A DNA stretch of 64,000 nucleotides from Topomyia yanbarensis (taxonomy: Eukaryota > Arthropoda > Insecta > Diptera > Culicidae): contig NC_080672.1 in assembly GCF_030247195.1 (NCBI RefSeq), positions 187,619,201 to 187,683,200 of the forward strand, given 5' to 3'. The notes beneath the pieces are model-generated. The model ran no database searches. It was given only the letters and a program-made list of their open reading frames with translations, and had not been told where the DNA came from. Below are positions 54,963 through 64,000 of this stretch, piece after piece; position 1 is the first letter of the stretch; every line of letters starts with the position of its first letter. The translations under genes and the position numbers were made by a program.

Positions 54963-57862
54963 ATGAATTCTACACCGAATATGATTTTAAATAGATTTTA
55001 TGATAATTTGCATGATTTTAACAAAAAATGTGAATTGGATGGTACTAATTGTTTAAATGTTGCTCAGTGGAATGTTAGAGGATTAAATGTTTTTGAAAAG
55101 TTTGATGAAGTGATTTACTTTGTGAATGAATGTAAGCTAGGTATTGATGTTATTGTTATTGGTGAGACATGGATAAAGAAAGAGAACTGTGGCATTTACA
55201 ATATTCCTGGCTATCGTCCTTTTTTCTCATGTCGTAATAACTCGTCAGGCGGTTTAGCAGTATTCGTGAGAAATTCATTGGAATGTAAATTGATAGATAA
55301 TCAAACAATCAATGGCTTGCACTACGTTCATTTAGAAATAAAATTCCGCGGCCATCTGTATAATGTTATTGGTGTGTATCGGCCACCATCTTTTGACTAC
55401 AACACTTTTCAGAATATGTTAGAAAATTGGTTATCTAACTCTACTCCGTCTAAACCATATTTCATTGCTGGTGATGTGAACATTCCAATCAATCTACACA
55501 ATAATAACGTGGTAATTAGATACAAACAATTACTAGAATCGTACAGCTATGTGTGCACAAATACTATTGCAACACGTCCAATAAGTAACAACATTTTGGA
55601 TCATTTTATTTGCTCCATTGACTCCGCTTCTCAGCTGAAAAATCATACAATTTACAGCGACATTAGTGATCATCTTCCTGTCATTTCGTCCCTTCCTGTG
55701 AATTTAGGAAAGCAGCAACAGGAACTGAGAATGAATATCGTCGATCGTGTTAAGCTACAGAGCCAATTTTCCACATTTTTAAACAGTTTTCAAACTACCG
55801 ATGATGTTGAAGCTACCTTGAATATTCTTATTACAACCTATAACAAATTGTTGACCGAGTGTACCAGAACGTTTACTAAAACCGTTAGAGTTAAAAATGA
55901 AATTTGTCCATGGATGACCTTCAGTCTTTGGCGTTTGATACAAATAAAGAATAAATATCTTGATAAAGTCAAAAGGAATCCTCACGATGCGCAAGCTGCT
56001 GAAATGCTAGAACATGTTTCAAAAAAAGTTAAGATTGCCAAAAAGAGATGCAAAAGTGACTATTACGAAAATATACTAAAAAGCTCAAGCCATACAAACG
56101 TATGGAAAAAATTAAATCAAATTTTTGGTCGCACCAAAGTTAGTGAACCTATAAAATTAAAAAACGATGGAAGCATTCTTGAATCTGATCAAGATATTGC
56201 TAAAGTGTTCAATAGTTTCTTCTCCACGATTGGAAATAACCTAGCCGATAATCTCCCGAAAAACAATTTTGATTTCTTGAAATCAGTAAAGAGTGTAAGC
56301 AATTCTATTTTTTTGAGACCTGCTAGTGTAAGTGAAGTTAGTATTCTCATAAGTCAGCTTGACGTTAAAAAAGTAGGGGGCATGATAACATATCGGCAGA
56401 TCTTATGAAAGCCAACATAGGACCTCTCTCCGTGATCATTAGTAAACTATTCAATCGTATAATAGTAACGGGCTCTTATCCAAATGTTTTGAAAATCGCT
56501 AAGGTAACGCCTGTATTCAAATCCGGTGACGCTTACGACCCTACGAATTATCGACCTATTTCAACCCTGTCGGTACTGAATAAAATTTTGGAAAAGCTCT
56601 TAACCAACCGACTTGTTAACTTTTTGTGTGCCAATAATGTTCTTTATAAACTTCAGTATGGCTTTCGGGAAGGGTGTGGAACTGTGACTGGTATTACCGA
56701 GCTCATTGATGAATTGCTCTGTAACATTGACCAAAAAAAGATCGTTGGAGGCTTATTCATCGATCTTAAGAAAGCTTTTGATACTATAAACCACAGAATT
56801 TTGCTAGCCAAACTCGATAGATATGGAATAAGAGGTGTTGCCAACGAATTGATTAGAAGTTATTTATCAGAACGAAAACAATTTGTGGTGATAAATGGCG
56901 CTCGCAGTACCTTACGACCGATAGACATTGGAGTCCCGCAAGGGAGCAACATAGGGCCTTTGTTATTCTTGATTTTCATCAACGATATAGAAAATTTGAA
57001 ACTACATGGGACACCAAGACTTTTCGCTGATGACACAGCACTGTTCTATCCCCATTGTAGTGTTCAGTCTATTATTAATGACATTGAATCTGATCTTGCT
57101 ACCCTCCTAGAATATTTTAACGGGAATCACCTCTCCATGAACCTGACAAAAACAAAGTACATGGTTTTTCACTCACCACGGAAGAAAATTTCACAACATG
57201 CGGATCCATGTGTCGGAACATTGCACATTGAAAAAGTTTCATCATTCCAATACTTAGGACTTTATTTAGACCCATGTCTTTCATGGGACAGTCATATACA
57301 TCATGTAGCTACCAAAGTCTCATCATTATGCGGCCTAATGAGAAGGGTGCGTTCTTTTGTGCCTAATGACTCATTGTTGCGATTCTATTATGCATGCATT
57401 CAGTCAATAATTCAATATTTGATTATAGTCTGGGGTCATGTTGCTAAATCGAAATTGAAAAGAATCCAAACATTGCAGAATAGATGCATTAAAGTAATCT
57501 ACAATCTGCCGACCTTGTTTTCTACAGTTTCACTTTTCACTAGCTTACGCCACAGAATTATCCCCATTGTAGGTATACGCGACTCTCAGTCAATCATATT
57601 TGTACACAATACGTTACACAACCAGAAATTCCATCACAATCTTGTATTCGCGGCTCGGGTAAACATTCAGAACACTAGAAGCGCAAACGAACTATTGAGA
57701 AGCAGTGCATGTACAAACCTTGGTCTTGCGCGCATTACATATCACGGACCATCGAAATTTAACGTACTTCCCATAGAATTAAAAGCTGTAACAAACAATA
57801 TTCTTTTCAAAAGCAAGCTTAAGCAGCATATACTGAGGAACGTAAACGAATATATATTTTAA
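54963..57862 (+). pseudogene. CR1-group ORF2: AP endonuclease and reverse transcriptase, one frameshift
   Basis: The first frame (54963-56408) has an AP-like endonuclease: QWNVRGL (about residues 35-41), GETWIKKE, GVYRPPS, AGDVNIP and SDISDHLP supply the N, E, D-N and S-D-H catalytic positions. The second frame (56405-57862) has the polymerase: KVTPVFKSGD, NYRPISTLSVLNKILEK, FIDLKKAFDTINH, GVPQGSNIGPLLFLIFIND and LFADDTALF, with catalytic Asp at 209 and 210 of that frame. The frames meet near 56375-56408, where a G run (GTAGGGGGCATG) is one base out of register. Everything on both sides matches a continuous protein of about 965 residues. The protein nicks target DNA and copies the element's RNA. 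Apart from this frameshift no stops are present, so the copy is young or the frameshift is recent (or a sequencing error in a homopolymer). Confidence 0.88.
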
Positions 57863-58186
57863 GCGTATCAACCATTCAAACCTGTAGGTTTTTCTGGCTT
57901 CTGCTAGTTTTTCCCTACTTCATAAGTTTAAATTTACTTTAATTTCCTTTTTGTTTTAAACCACGTTATCATTAAGTTATCATTAAGTTAATAATTAAAT
58001 TTTTGATTTAAATTAAGCTCAATTTTGTGAATCCCTTCAAAGGAACTAAGTTCCACTGGGATTTCATATTATTTTGTTTGTTGTTTTGATCTCCGCGTTT
58101 CTTTTTGTTTACTTGTTGTGTCCATTACCAGGGGGCTCTCTGTGTGAGCTCTTTGGTGTGGGGGATAGTGGAGGGTATAAAAAAAA
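57863..58186 (+). other. 3' untranslated region of the CR1-group element
   Basis: About 320 bp ending GGGGGATAGTGGAGGGTATA and an A8 run before GCCACG, where the duplicated flank starts. The direct repeat CATTAAGTTATCATTAAGTT occurs near 57970. Confidence 0.6.
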
Positions 58187-59547
58187 GCCACGTTATAGAT
58201 GTTCAAAGTTCGATACATCGAATTAAATGCTAAAAATCATTTTTATTGCCAACACTGCGGGTGTACCAATGGTATTTCATATAGCATTCCGAAATAACAT
58301 TATATATTTTAGTTTTACATCATTGGTATGTTTGAATGAATTATTCAAAAGCCTTAGATCAATTTCATGAGCGTAGGCCGTTGAGCAATAGGGAATAGTG
58401 AGGGGGGGATGGAGGGGGCCTTTAATATGTAGAAATTCGAACTGAAATGTTATCGAGTTGGAATGTTCAGATGAATTATTTCAAAAAAATTACACAATAT
58501 CCTACGCATAATAGTAACGACGAAATAAAACATACTGTATCCCTTTGCCTTAACTTTTATCAATAAAAGTTACGTTACAGACTGAATCAACTGTCGAGTT
58601 GATATGTCTGAGGATTATATTTCGGTTTAATACGCATTATGATTTGATAACATGCTCATTTCGATGTTGTTCGATCACGTGGCGTGAAGCTAATTTCTGG
58701 CTTTCAACATGAAATCCACCAGATCCCTACAACAATTTTTGCTTCAGGTGATTGAACAGCATCGAAATGAGCATCCCATCAAATCAAAGTGCCTATTAAA
58801 CTGAAATATAATCAATGCAATCCTCTGACATATCAACTCGACATCAGTTGATTCAGTCTGTAACGTAACTTTTATTGATAAAAGTCAAGGCAAAGGGATA
58901 CAGTATGTTTTATTTCATCGTTACTATTATGCGTAGGACATTGTGTAATTGTTTTGAAGTAATTAATCTGAATATTCCAACTCGACAACATTTCAGTTCG
59001 AATTTCTACATATTAAAGGCCCCCTCCATTCCCCCTCACACCTCACTATGCCCTATTGCTCAACTACCTACGCTCATGAAATTGATCTAAGGCTTTTGAA
59101 TAATTCATTCAAACATACCAATGTGGTAAAACTAAAATATATAATAATATTTCGGAATGCTATATGAAATACCATTGGTACACCCGCAGTGTTGGAAATA
59201 AAAATGATTTTTAGCATTTAATTCGATATATCGAACTTTGAACATCTATAACATAGCTTAGAGACATTCTAACACCATACATCCTTCAGCAAAGTTGTTC
59301 AGCATATCCTGGACTATACTTCTATCTATTTGTTGGCACACTACAGGAATAATTGTAGTCTGTAGAATTAAAAATGCAAAAATGTAGGTTTTCCCATACT
59401 AATCTCCATACAAATTTCAAACGCAATGCGCTACGCCGAGTCAACACCAATCGACCCAAAATTTTGCACAGTTGTTTGGGACCTTAAAGTGCTGTGCTCG
59501 ATTGATGTAGCTATGATTAAGTTTTTCCATATAACAATGCCCCACCC
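58187..59547. mobile_element. Palindromic TIR element 'E2' (left arm truncated)
   Basis: 58187-59257 is one large imperfect palindrome centred near 58722. Nested inner arms carry TGTCTGAGGATTATATTTCGG and its inverted partner. The right arm continues to GCCCCACCC at 59547, followed by TA. No coding sequence recognised. The missing left tip corresponds to 51182-51461. Confidence 0.75.
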
Positions 59548-59607
59548 TAATATATACATAATGATTTACATATACATACTAAGATACGTTCATATACATA
59601 TGTACTA

Positions 59608-60956
59608 GGGCATTGCAAAAAATTTTTTTTTTGATTTCTCGAAGGCCCCCCCTCTCATATTGTGACAAATGTCAAAGCAAGCTCAGATGTCAAATTTTAC
59701 ATCATTTGGACAATTTTAGACCCCCGCCCACTTCGCTTGAAATGTTTTGAAATTGGTACTATAGGAAAATATGGATGAAAAATACATTAAATGCTATAAC
59801 TTTTGAAGTAGCAATCAGAAAATTACAATTTATACCTCTTTTGAAATGAAATAATCTTAGTATTTGAATGGAGATATTTTTGTGTCTAGGAAAATACGGG
59901 AAAGCGGGGCACTGGGTCATTTTGGCCCCAAAATCCCCTATTTTTAATGATTTTTCTGCTCCGTTATGCAAATCATACATATTTTGTAGTTTTTCTAATG
60001 TAAAAAATCTCAAAAATCGATCGGAGCATTTTTGACCTTTGTCCGAATACGAGAAGTTGGGGTTAAATGGGTTTTTGTCATTCATATTAAACTTCATCAT
60101 TTTCTCGTGAATATATCTCTACTATTCTTCACTCAATTTTAATAAACTATACCTTGTTGAACGTGGAAAATCCTTAGGATTATAACAAAAATAGATTTGT
60201 TACCGGTAAAATTCAGAAACATCAAATTATCTGCCATATAGTGTCGATTTCACATTTTTATCATAAAATCGCACATATTAACTCCATTTAACAACAAAAT
60301 TCCTATTTAATTTACTACTTTTAGTGTAAAATATGCTTAGGGATCACATGAGAAAAGTTTCATTTCTGGAAAAATAGGGGAAGTTGAGGTATTAGAACAA
60401 GTAATGAAAAAATGAGATTTGTAAAGTAAATATCAAAAATTTTGATGTTTCTGAATTTTACCTCTAACGTTTATATTTTTGCTTTATTCCTCAGAATTTT
60501 ACACGTTCAATAAGTTACATTTTATGAAAATTGATTGAAGAATAATAGGGATATATGCATGAGAAAATAATAAAATTTAATATGAATGACAAAAAGCCCT
60601 ATATCCCCAACTTCTCGTATTCGGACAAAGGTCAAAAAGGCTCCGATCGATTTTTGAGATTTTTTCACATTAGAAAAACTACAAAATATGTATGATTTAA
60701 ATATCTCAATTCAAATACTATGATTATTTCCTTTCAAAAGAGGTATAAATTGTAATTTTCTGATTGTTACTTCAAAAGTTATAGCATTTAATGTATTTTT
60801 CCTCCATATTTTCCCATAGCAACAATTTCAAAAAAATTCAAGCGAGGTGGGCGGGGGTCTAAAATTGTCCAAATGATGTGAAATTTGGCATCTGAGCTTA
60901 CTTTCACATTTGTCACAACATGAGAACTCAAAAAAATTTTTTTTTTTGCGATGCCC
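59608..60956. mobile_element. Palindromic TIR element 'E1', 1349 bp
   Basis: Ends are GGGCATTGCAAAAAA and, inverted, GGGCATCGCAAAAAA, flanked by TA (59606-59607, 60957-60958). Long inverted arms of several hundred bp follow on both sides (about 59690-60150 with 60500-60860). Near 59895 GGGGCACTGGGTCATTTTGG and near 60373 TAGGGGAAGTTGAGG resemble ends of further TA-target elements. No transposase. Confidence 0.7.
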
Positions 60957-61137
60957 TAATATGTACACACACAGATACATGCATACATATATGGATATAT
61001 AAGCGTGATATAATCGAAATATTACTGTATATGTTTTTGTAAGTGACCTATAGTACGAAGAGTAGAACACGCCACCATTTGGAATCATTGGCTTATTATT
61101 TACGAAACACAGCTGTCATTTCGGAAAAAATATAAAG

Positions 61138-61616
61138 CTGTTCGTAAAAATAGCTGCGCAACCACAATAGGTTTTCAAATCGCTAGTTTCCAAAATTTTC
61201 AGTTTAGTCAATCTGTTTTGTTCGGAATAGTATTCCTACACTTACAATTGACCCGAAATTATAAGTTTGTAAATTGTAGTATTTCACGAAAATGGGTCGT
61301 TCGAGGCACTGTACAGTCGAGGAGCCAAATCTCATCAAAGTCCGAGAAAAGTACCACTACTCACAATACGGTACCTTCACAATCGTCTGAACTTTGTCGA
61401 ATTTCACGCCAAGTGAACCGTCGAAAAGTGGCATACCATTTATTGAGCTGATGATAGTAGAGTGGTATTATTAAAATCAAAAGGTAGGCGTCAGTAGGTT
61501 AGACGACCACCAGGAACTGAATTATTATCACTATACACGATGCGAACATGAAAAACATACTCAAAGCCGAATCACCATACTCGAAAAAACGCTTGCGCTG
61601 CTATTATTTCGAACAG
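61138..61616 (+). mobile_element. Tc1-like element, internally deleted, second copy
   Basis: Near-identical to 52338-52816, including the 32-codon transposase start (61292-61390). Copied by the duplication, not by independent insertion. Confidence 0.7.
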
Positions 61617-61618
61617 TA

Positions 61619-62943
61619 GGGGAGACTGAGGAGACTTGATCCCCTTTTTTATTTTTCAATCCTACTCCGTGGAATGATAAAAAAACGATGTATTTTTTGT
61701 AGTTTTATATTGTTTCTAGGGTTGACTGATAATCATAATAAAATTACATGGAAATATTATACTGGACATGAGCTATGAGCATTTTTGGAAAACAACAAAA
61801 AAATGGAAAATTCTTTTATTAGTGGAGACTCGATCCCTAATTTGGGGACACTTGATTATTTTTTGAAAACGTCTTTAAAAGAGCATGTAGGGTAATAAGC
61901 CTATTTTTACCCTGTTTCTATTATCATCCTACCAATCTGAAGCCTTTGGTTAGAACAGCGTCTGTCATCGATTAGAGTTTTTGCTGCGCTCAAACAGAAG
62001 ATTTTCACCATTCTCAAGACAATTTTGTTATTATATTGGCTCTTAATAAGAGGCGAATGACCTTAAGGCTAAAACCTCCATAATCGAAATAAAAAATGGC
62101 TCCTAATAACAAAGCAAAGAAGCTGAAATAATAAAATTAATCATGAAATAATGTGGTACCCTCCCTAATAGGACAAAAATAGGTACCTAACCCCATTCAA
62201 TGTTATAAATGTATTGTGGTATTGATTAAATTGTTGTGATTAGATATTACTATTTTTGTTACTACATATTACTTATCTCTTACCTGATTTTTATTACGAA
62301 TTCCCCAAATCTCTGTGCAATAATTTGAAAGCTGTCGTTATTATGGTTGAGGAACGTCAAATGTGGGATGCATGGTTGCTACGTATGCTGTAGTAAACAG
62401 TTAAGTTTTTGTATGATGAAGCGTTCATTTTTGACAGTTTTTTTGTTATTTCATGGCAACTATGACTTCGATTGTTCTGGTGTGAATTTGGTTATTTTCA
62501 GTAGTGTGTATGAAGCATGGCAAAGGGGATCAAATCTCCACGAATTTGAAGGGATCAAGTTAACCCATAGCATATATTTCAGCAAACTTTAGTACATATA
62601 TAGTTGAACAAAAAAATCAGCTCAATCATAGCGTATTCATATAATTGACATTCTCCTGTATTTCTGTATGCAAAAGTATAGTATGCAGTGGGTGACTTTA
62701 TCAATTGTATCAAAGTTTGAAAATTTGGAAAATAAATCTTCTTCAGTTCTTCTGAGATTTTTTTCTTTAAATCGGTAAAAATTCGGTAACACATGTCCAA
62801 TTTATATTTTTGTGTTAAAGAAACTTGTGTTTAGATAAAACTACGCAACATTCTAGTATATTCGATTAATGTATTCTGATCCGCCTTTGAGTTACAATGA
62901 TGGGATCAAATCTCCCCGGGGATCAAGTCTCCTCAGTCTCCCC
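61619..62943. mobile_element. Complete TIR element with GGGGAGACTGAGGAG ends, 1325 bp
   Basis: Both ends carry a perfect inverted repeat of 29 bp beginning GGGGAGACTGAGGAGACTTG, flanked by TA (61617-61618, 62944-62945). The core motif GGGATCAAGTCTCC or its reverse recurs inside at about 61824, 61844, 62525, 62550 and 62902. The interior lacks any transposase motif. Architecture is the same as at 4611-5944 and 35330-36168 but with a different motif. Confidence 0.8.
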
Positions 62944-62945
62944 TA

Positions 62946-63722
62946 CTGTAGCTCTCACAGTTCCGAAGAAATTGAAACGACAACACCCCGAAGACTTGAA
63001 CCCGGCGTACGCGCCTTGCCACACAAACTTTCCGAATAAATAATATAGTTGATATAAATTATAAAATAAACTGCGAAGGTATGAATAAAATGACAATTCC
63101 TTCACAATCGATACACGTATGTAATTTCCTTGTTATATTGGAAGGGCACAGGCTACAAGTTTCTTTTCCTCGAAAGACACTTCATCTGAAAAATTTATTC
63201 AAGCGGAAAATACAGATCAATCAATCTGTACGGTGCACCGTACCGTACTAAATAGACAACAATAACTCTCACAGGATAAAAAATAAATTATTCTTTCAAA
63301 GTCTGCCTATCTGCGTGAATGAGTATAAGTTCTAATAAATATCACAGATCAGCGCAACCAAATCGAACGATAGTACTGCCCTGCAAACATCAGCGGCACT
63401 CCATATTACCGACCAACACATACGTTTTTGATCATCTGTTCCCTTCCCCGACATTTCGCGGTTGTATCGGACGACCGGAAAAATCGTCGATTCGGTCCAA
63501 CACCCAACAAACATAATCAAAGAAACACGTTTTCTGAGGAGCCCTCAGAGAATTGTCAATCAGACAACTCATGGAAAGGCATGAGATGCCTGTTGAGGGA
63601 AAACCTCATAACAAATCCTAAACGCCACTAAACCAACACATAAAATAACGTTCACAGTTGATTACGCCATTGCATTCCAATGTTGTATATACAGGTCTGG
63701 CGAAGATGGCTCTTTGGTATTT
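62946..63722. other. AT-rich spacer
   Basis: No gene recognised. Short ORFs (for example 63319-63516) lack known domains. GGGTTCAAGTC on the minus strand near 62987 is B-box-like, but no tRNA fold surrounds it. Confidence 0.4.
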
Positions 63723-63800
63723 GTAAGATGAATCTTACATGAGAGTGGTGTGAGTGATCACAGTATAAATCGACATGCTTTCGTCATACCGGTCGTTCCG
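63723..63800 (+). promoter_or_regulatory. Candidate TATA promoter preceded by a small hairpin
   Basis: GTAAGAT-GA-ATCTTAC (63723-63738) is a perfect hairpin. CAGTATAAAT places a TATA box at 63764-63769, with TCGTTC about 30 bases downstream as a weak initiator. No following coding exon was identified before the microsatellite. Confidence 0.25.
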
Positions 63801-63903
63801 CTCCCATTCAATCGTGTGACCGCTATGACGTCGACCCGTTGTGCTTCTGGATTGTTTACATATTTTTGGTTACCAACACTAGCAAACCGTGTGTTCTGTC
63901 ACA

Positions 63904-63905
<2 letters not shown>

Positions 63906-64000
<95 letters not shown>
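63906..64000. repeat. TA dinucleotide microsatellite, continues beyond the window
   Basis: Pure alternating TA for 95 bases to the last base of the window. Confidence 0.99.

Larger units (their letters stand above)
52967..58186 (+). mobile_element. CR1-group non-LTR retrotransposon, nearly complete, about 5.2 kb
   Basis: It contains a long 5' region, ORF1 with a PHD-type zinc finger, ORF2 with AP-type endonuclease and reverse transcriptase, and a 3' region ending in GGTATAAAAAAAAGCCAC. No RNase H or LTR. A single frameshift in ORF2 is the only coding defect I see. It sits exactly at the junction of two long direct copies of flanking DNA (51462-52966 and 58187-61766) instead of between short target duplications. 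Clade placement (CR1/Jockey group) comes from the PHD ORF1 plus the FADD-type polymerase. Confidence 0.85.
58187..61766 (+). repeat. Right copy of the direct duplication flanking the CR1 element
   Basis: 3.58 kb containing E2 (from inside its left arm), E1, the Tc1-like element and the first 148 bp of the GGGGAGACTGAGGAG element. Its ends match 51462-52966. Confidence 0.85.

Noticed and set aside
58187..60956. Coding genes inside the palindromic elements
   Set aside because: Short ORFs are not shared between arms or copies and have no transposase motifs.
62975..63015. tRNA gene suggested by a GGGTTCAAGTC box
   Set aside because: No acceptor or anticodon stem can be built around it.
1..64000. 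CRISPR arrays, bacterial operons or riboswitches
   Set aside because: No regular repeat-spacer arrays and no bacterial gene organisation; tandem repeats here are transposon or satellite-like and the sequence is insect nuclear DNA.

Overview
The window looks like a stretch of a culicine mosquito genome, most likely Aedes. The dispersed repeats containing a GGCCCGGAGGGCCG core, the R1-, I- and CR1-type non-LTR retrotransposons and the long AT-rich spacers are all typical of Aedes; I judged this from pattern memory, not a search. I found no intact host protein gene. Nearly everything recognisable is mobile DNA, often nested, plus an array of broken histone H3 genes.

Layout. 1-2200: 5' part of a decayed Ty3/gypsy element on the minus strand (LTR, primer site, small membrane-protein ORF, gag). 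2200-10400: AT-rich DNA with three TIR elements (4124-4363, 4611-5944, 7124-9166) and a broken gene of a multicopy invertebrate family (about 9890-10402). 10763-14480: a dispersed repeat, then two tandem copies of an internally deleted R1-like non-LTR retrotransposon and its 3' repeats. 16084-27189: one Ty3/gypsy insertion with two LTRs (16088-17168, 26104-27185), a 4-bp target duplication, a gag remnant, a possible -1 frameshift signal and a nearly full pol. A 4.2-kb non-coding repeat is nested in it. 27190-33600: dispersed repeats, an I-like RNase H fragment and a reverse-transcriptase fragment. 34200-36900: T-rich DNA with a TIR element and a 70-bp-arm hairpin. 37662-45520: a hAT-type element with an 8-bp target duplication, carrying a second, inverted copy of the 4-5 kb repeat. 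47500-50700: histone H3 pseudogenes with five histone-type 3' stem-loops. 51182-62943: palindromic TIR elements, Tc1 remnants and a 5.2-kb CR1-group retrotransposon flanked by long direct duplications of its surroundings. 63906-64000: a TA microsatellite running off the end.

How the parts relate. Insertion order can be read from interruptions. The gypsy element landed in an older dispersed repeat and was then hit by the non-coding repeat. The same repeat hit the hAT element. The CR1 element sits at the junction of a local duplication whose left copy later lost the DNA between two palindromes. Four unrelated TIR families share one layout: TA target site and inward-facing extra copies of the terminal motif. 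This shared layout, the gag-pol frameshift site and the H3/stem-loop array are the observations most worth following up.
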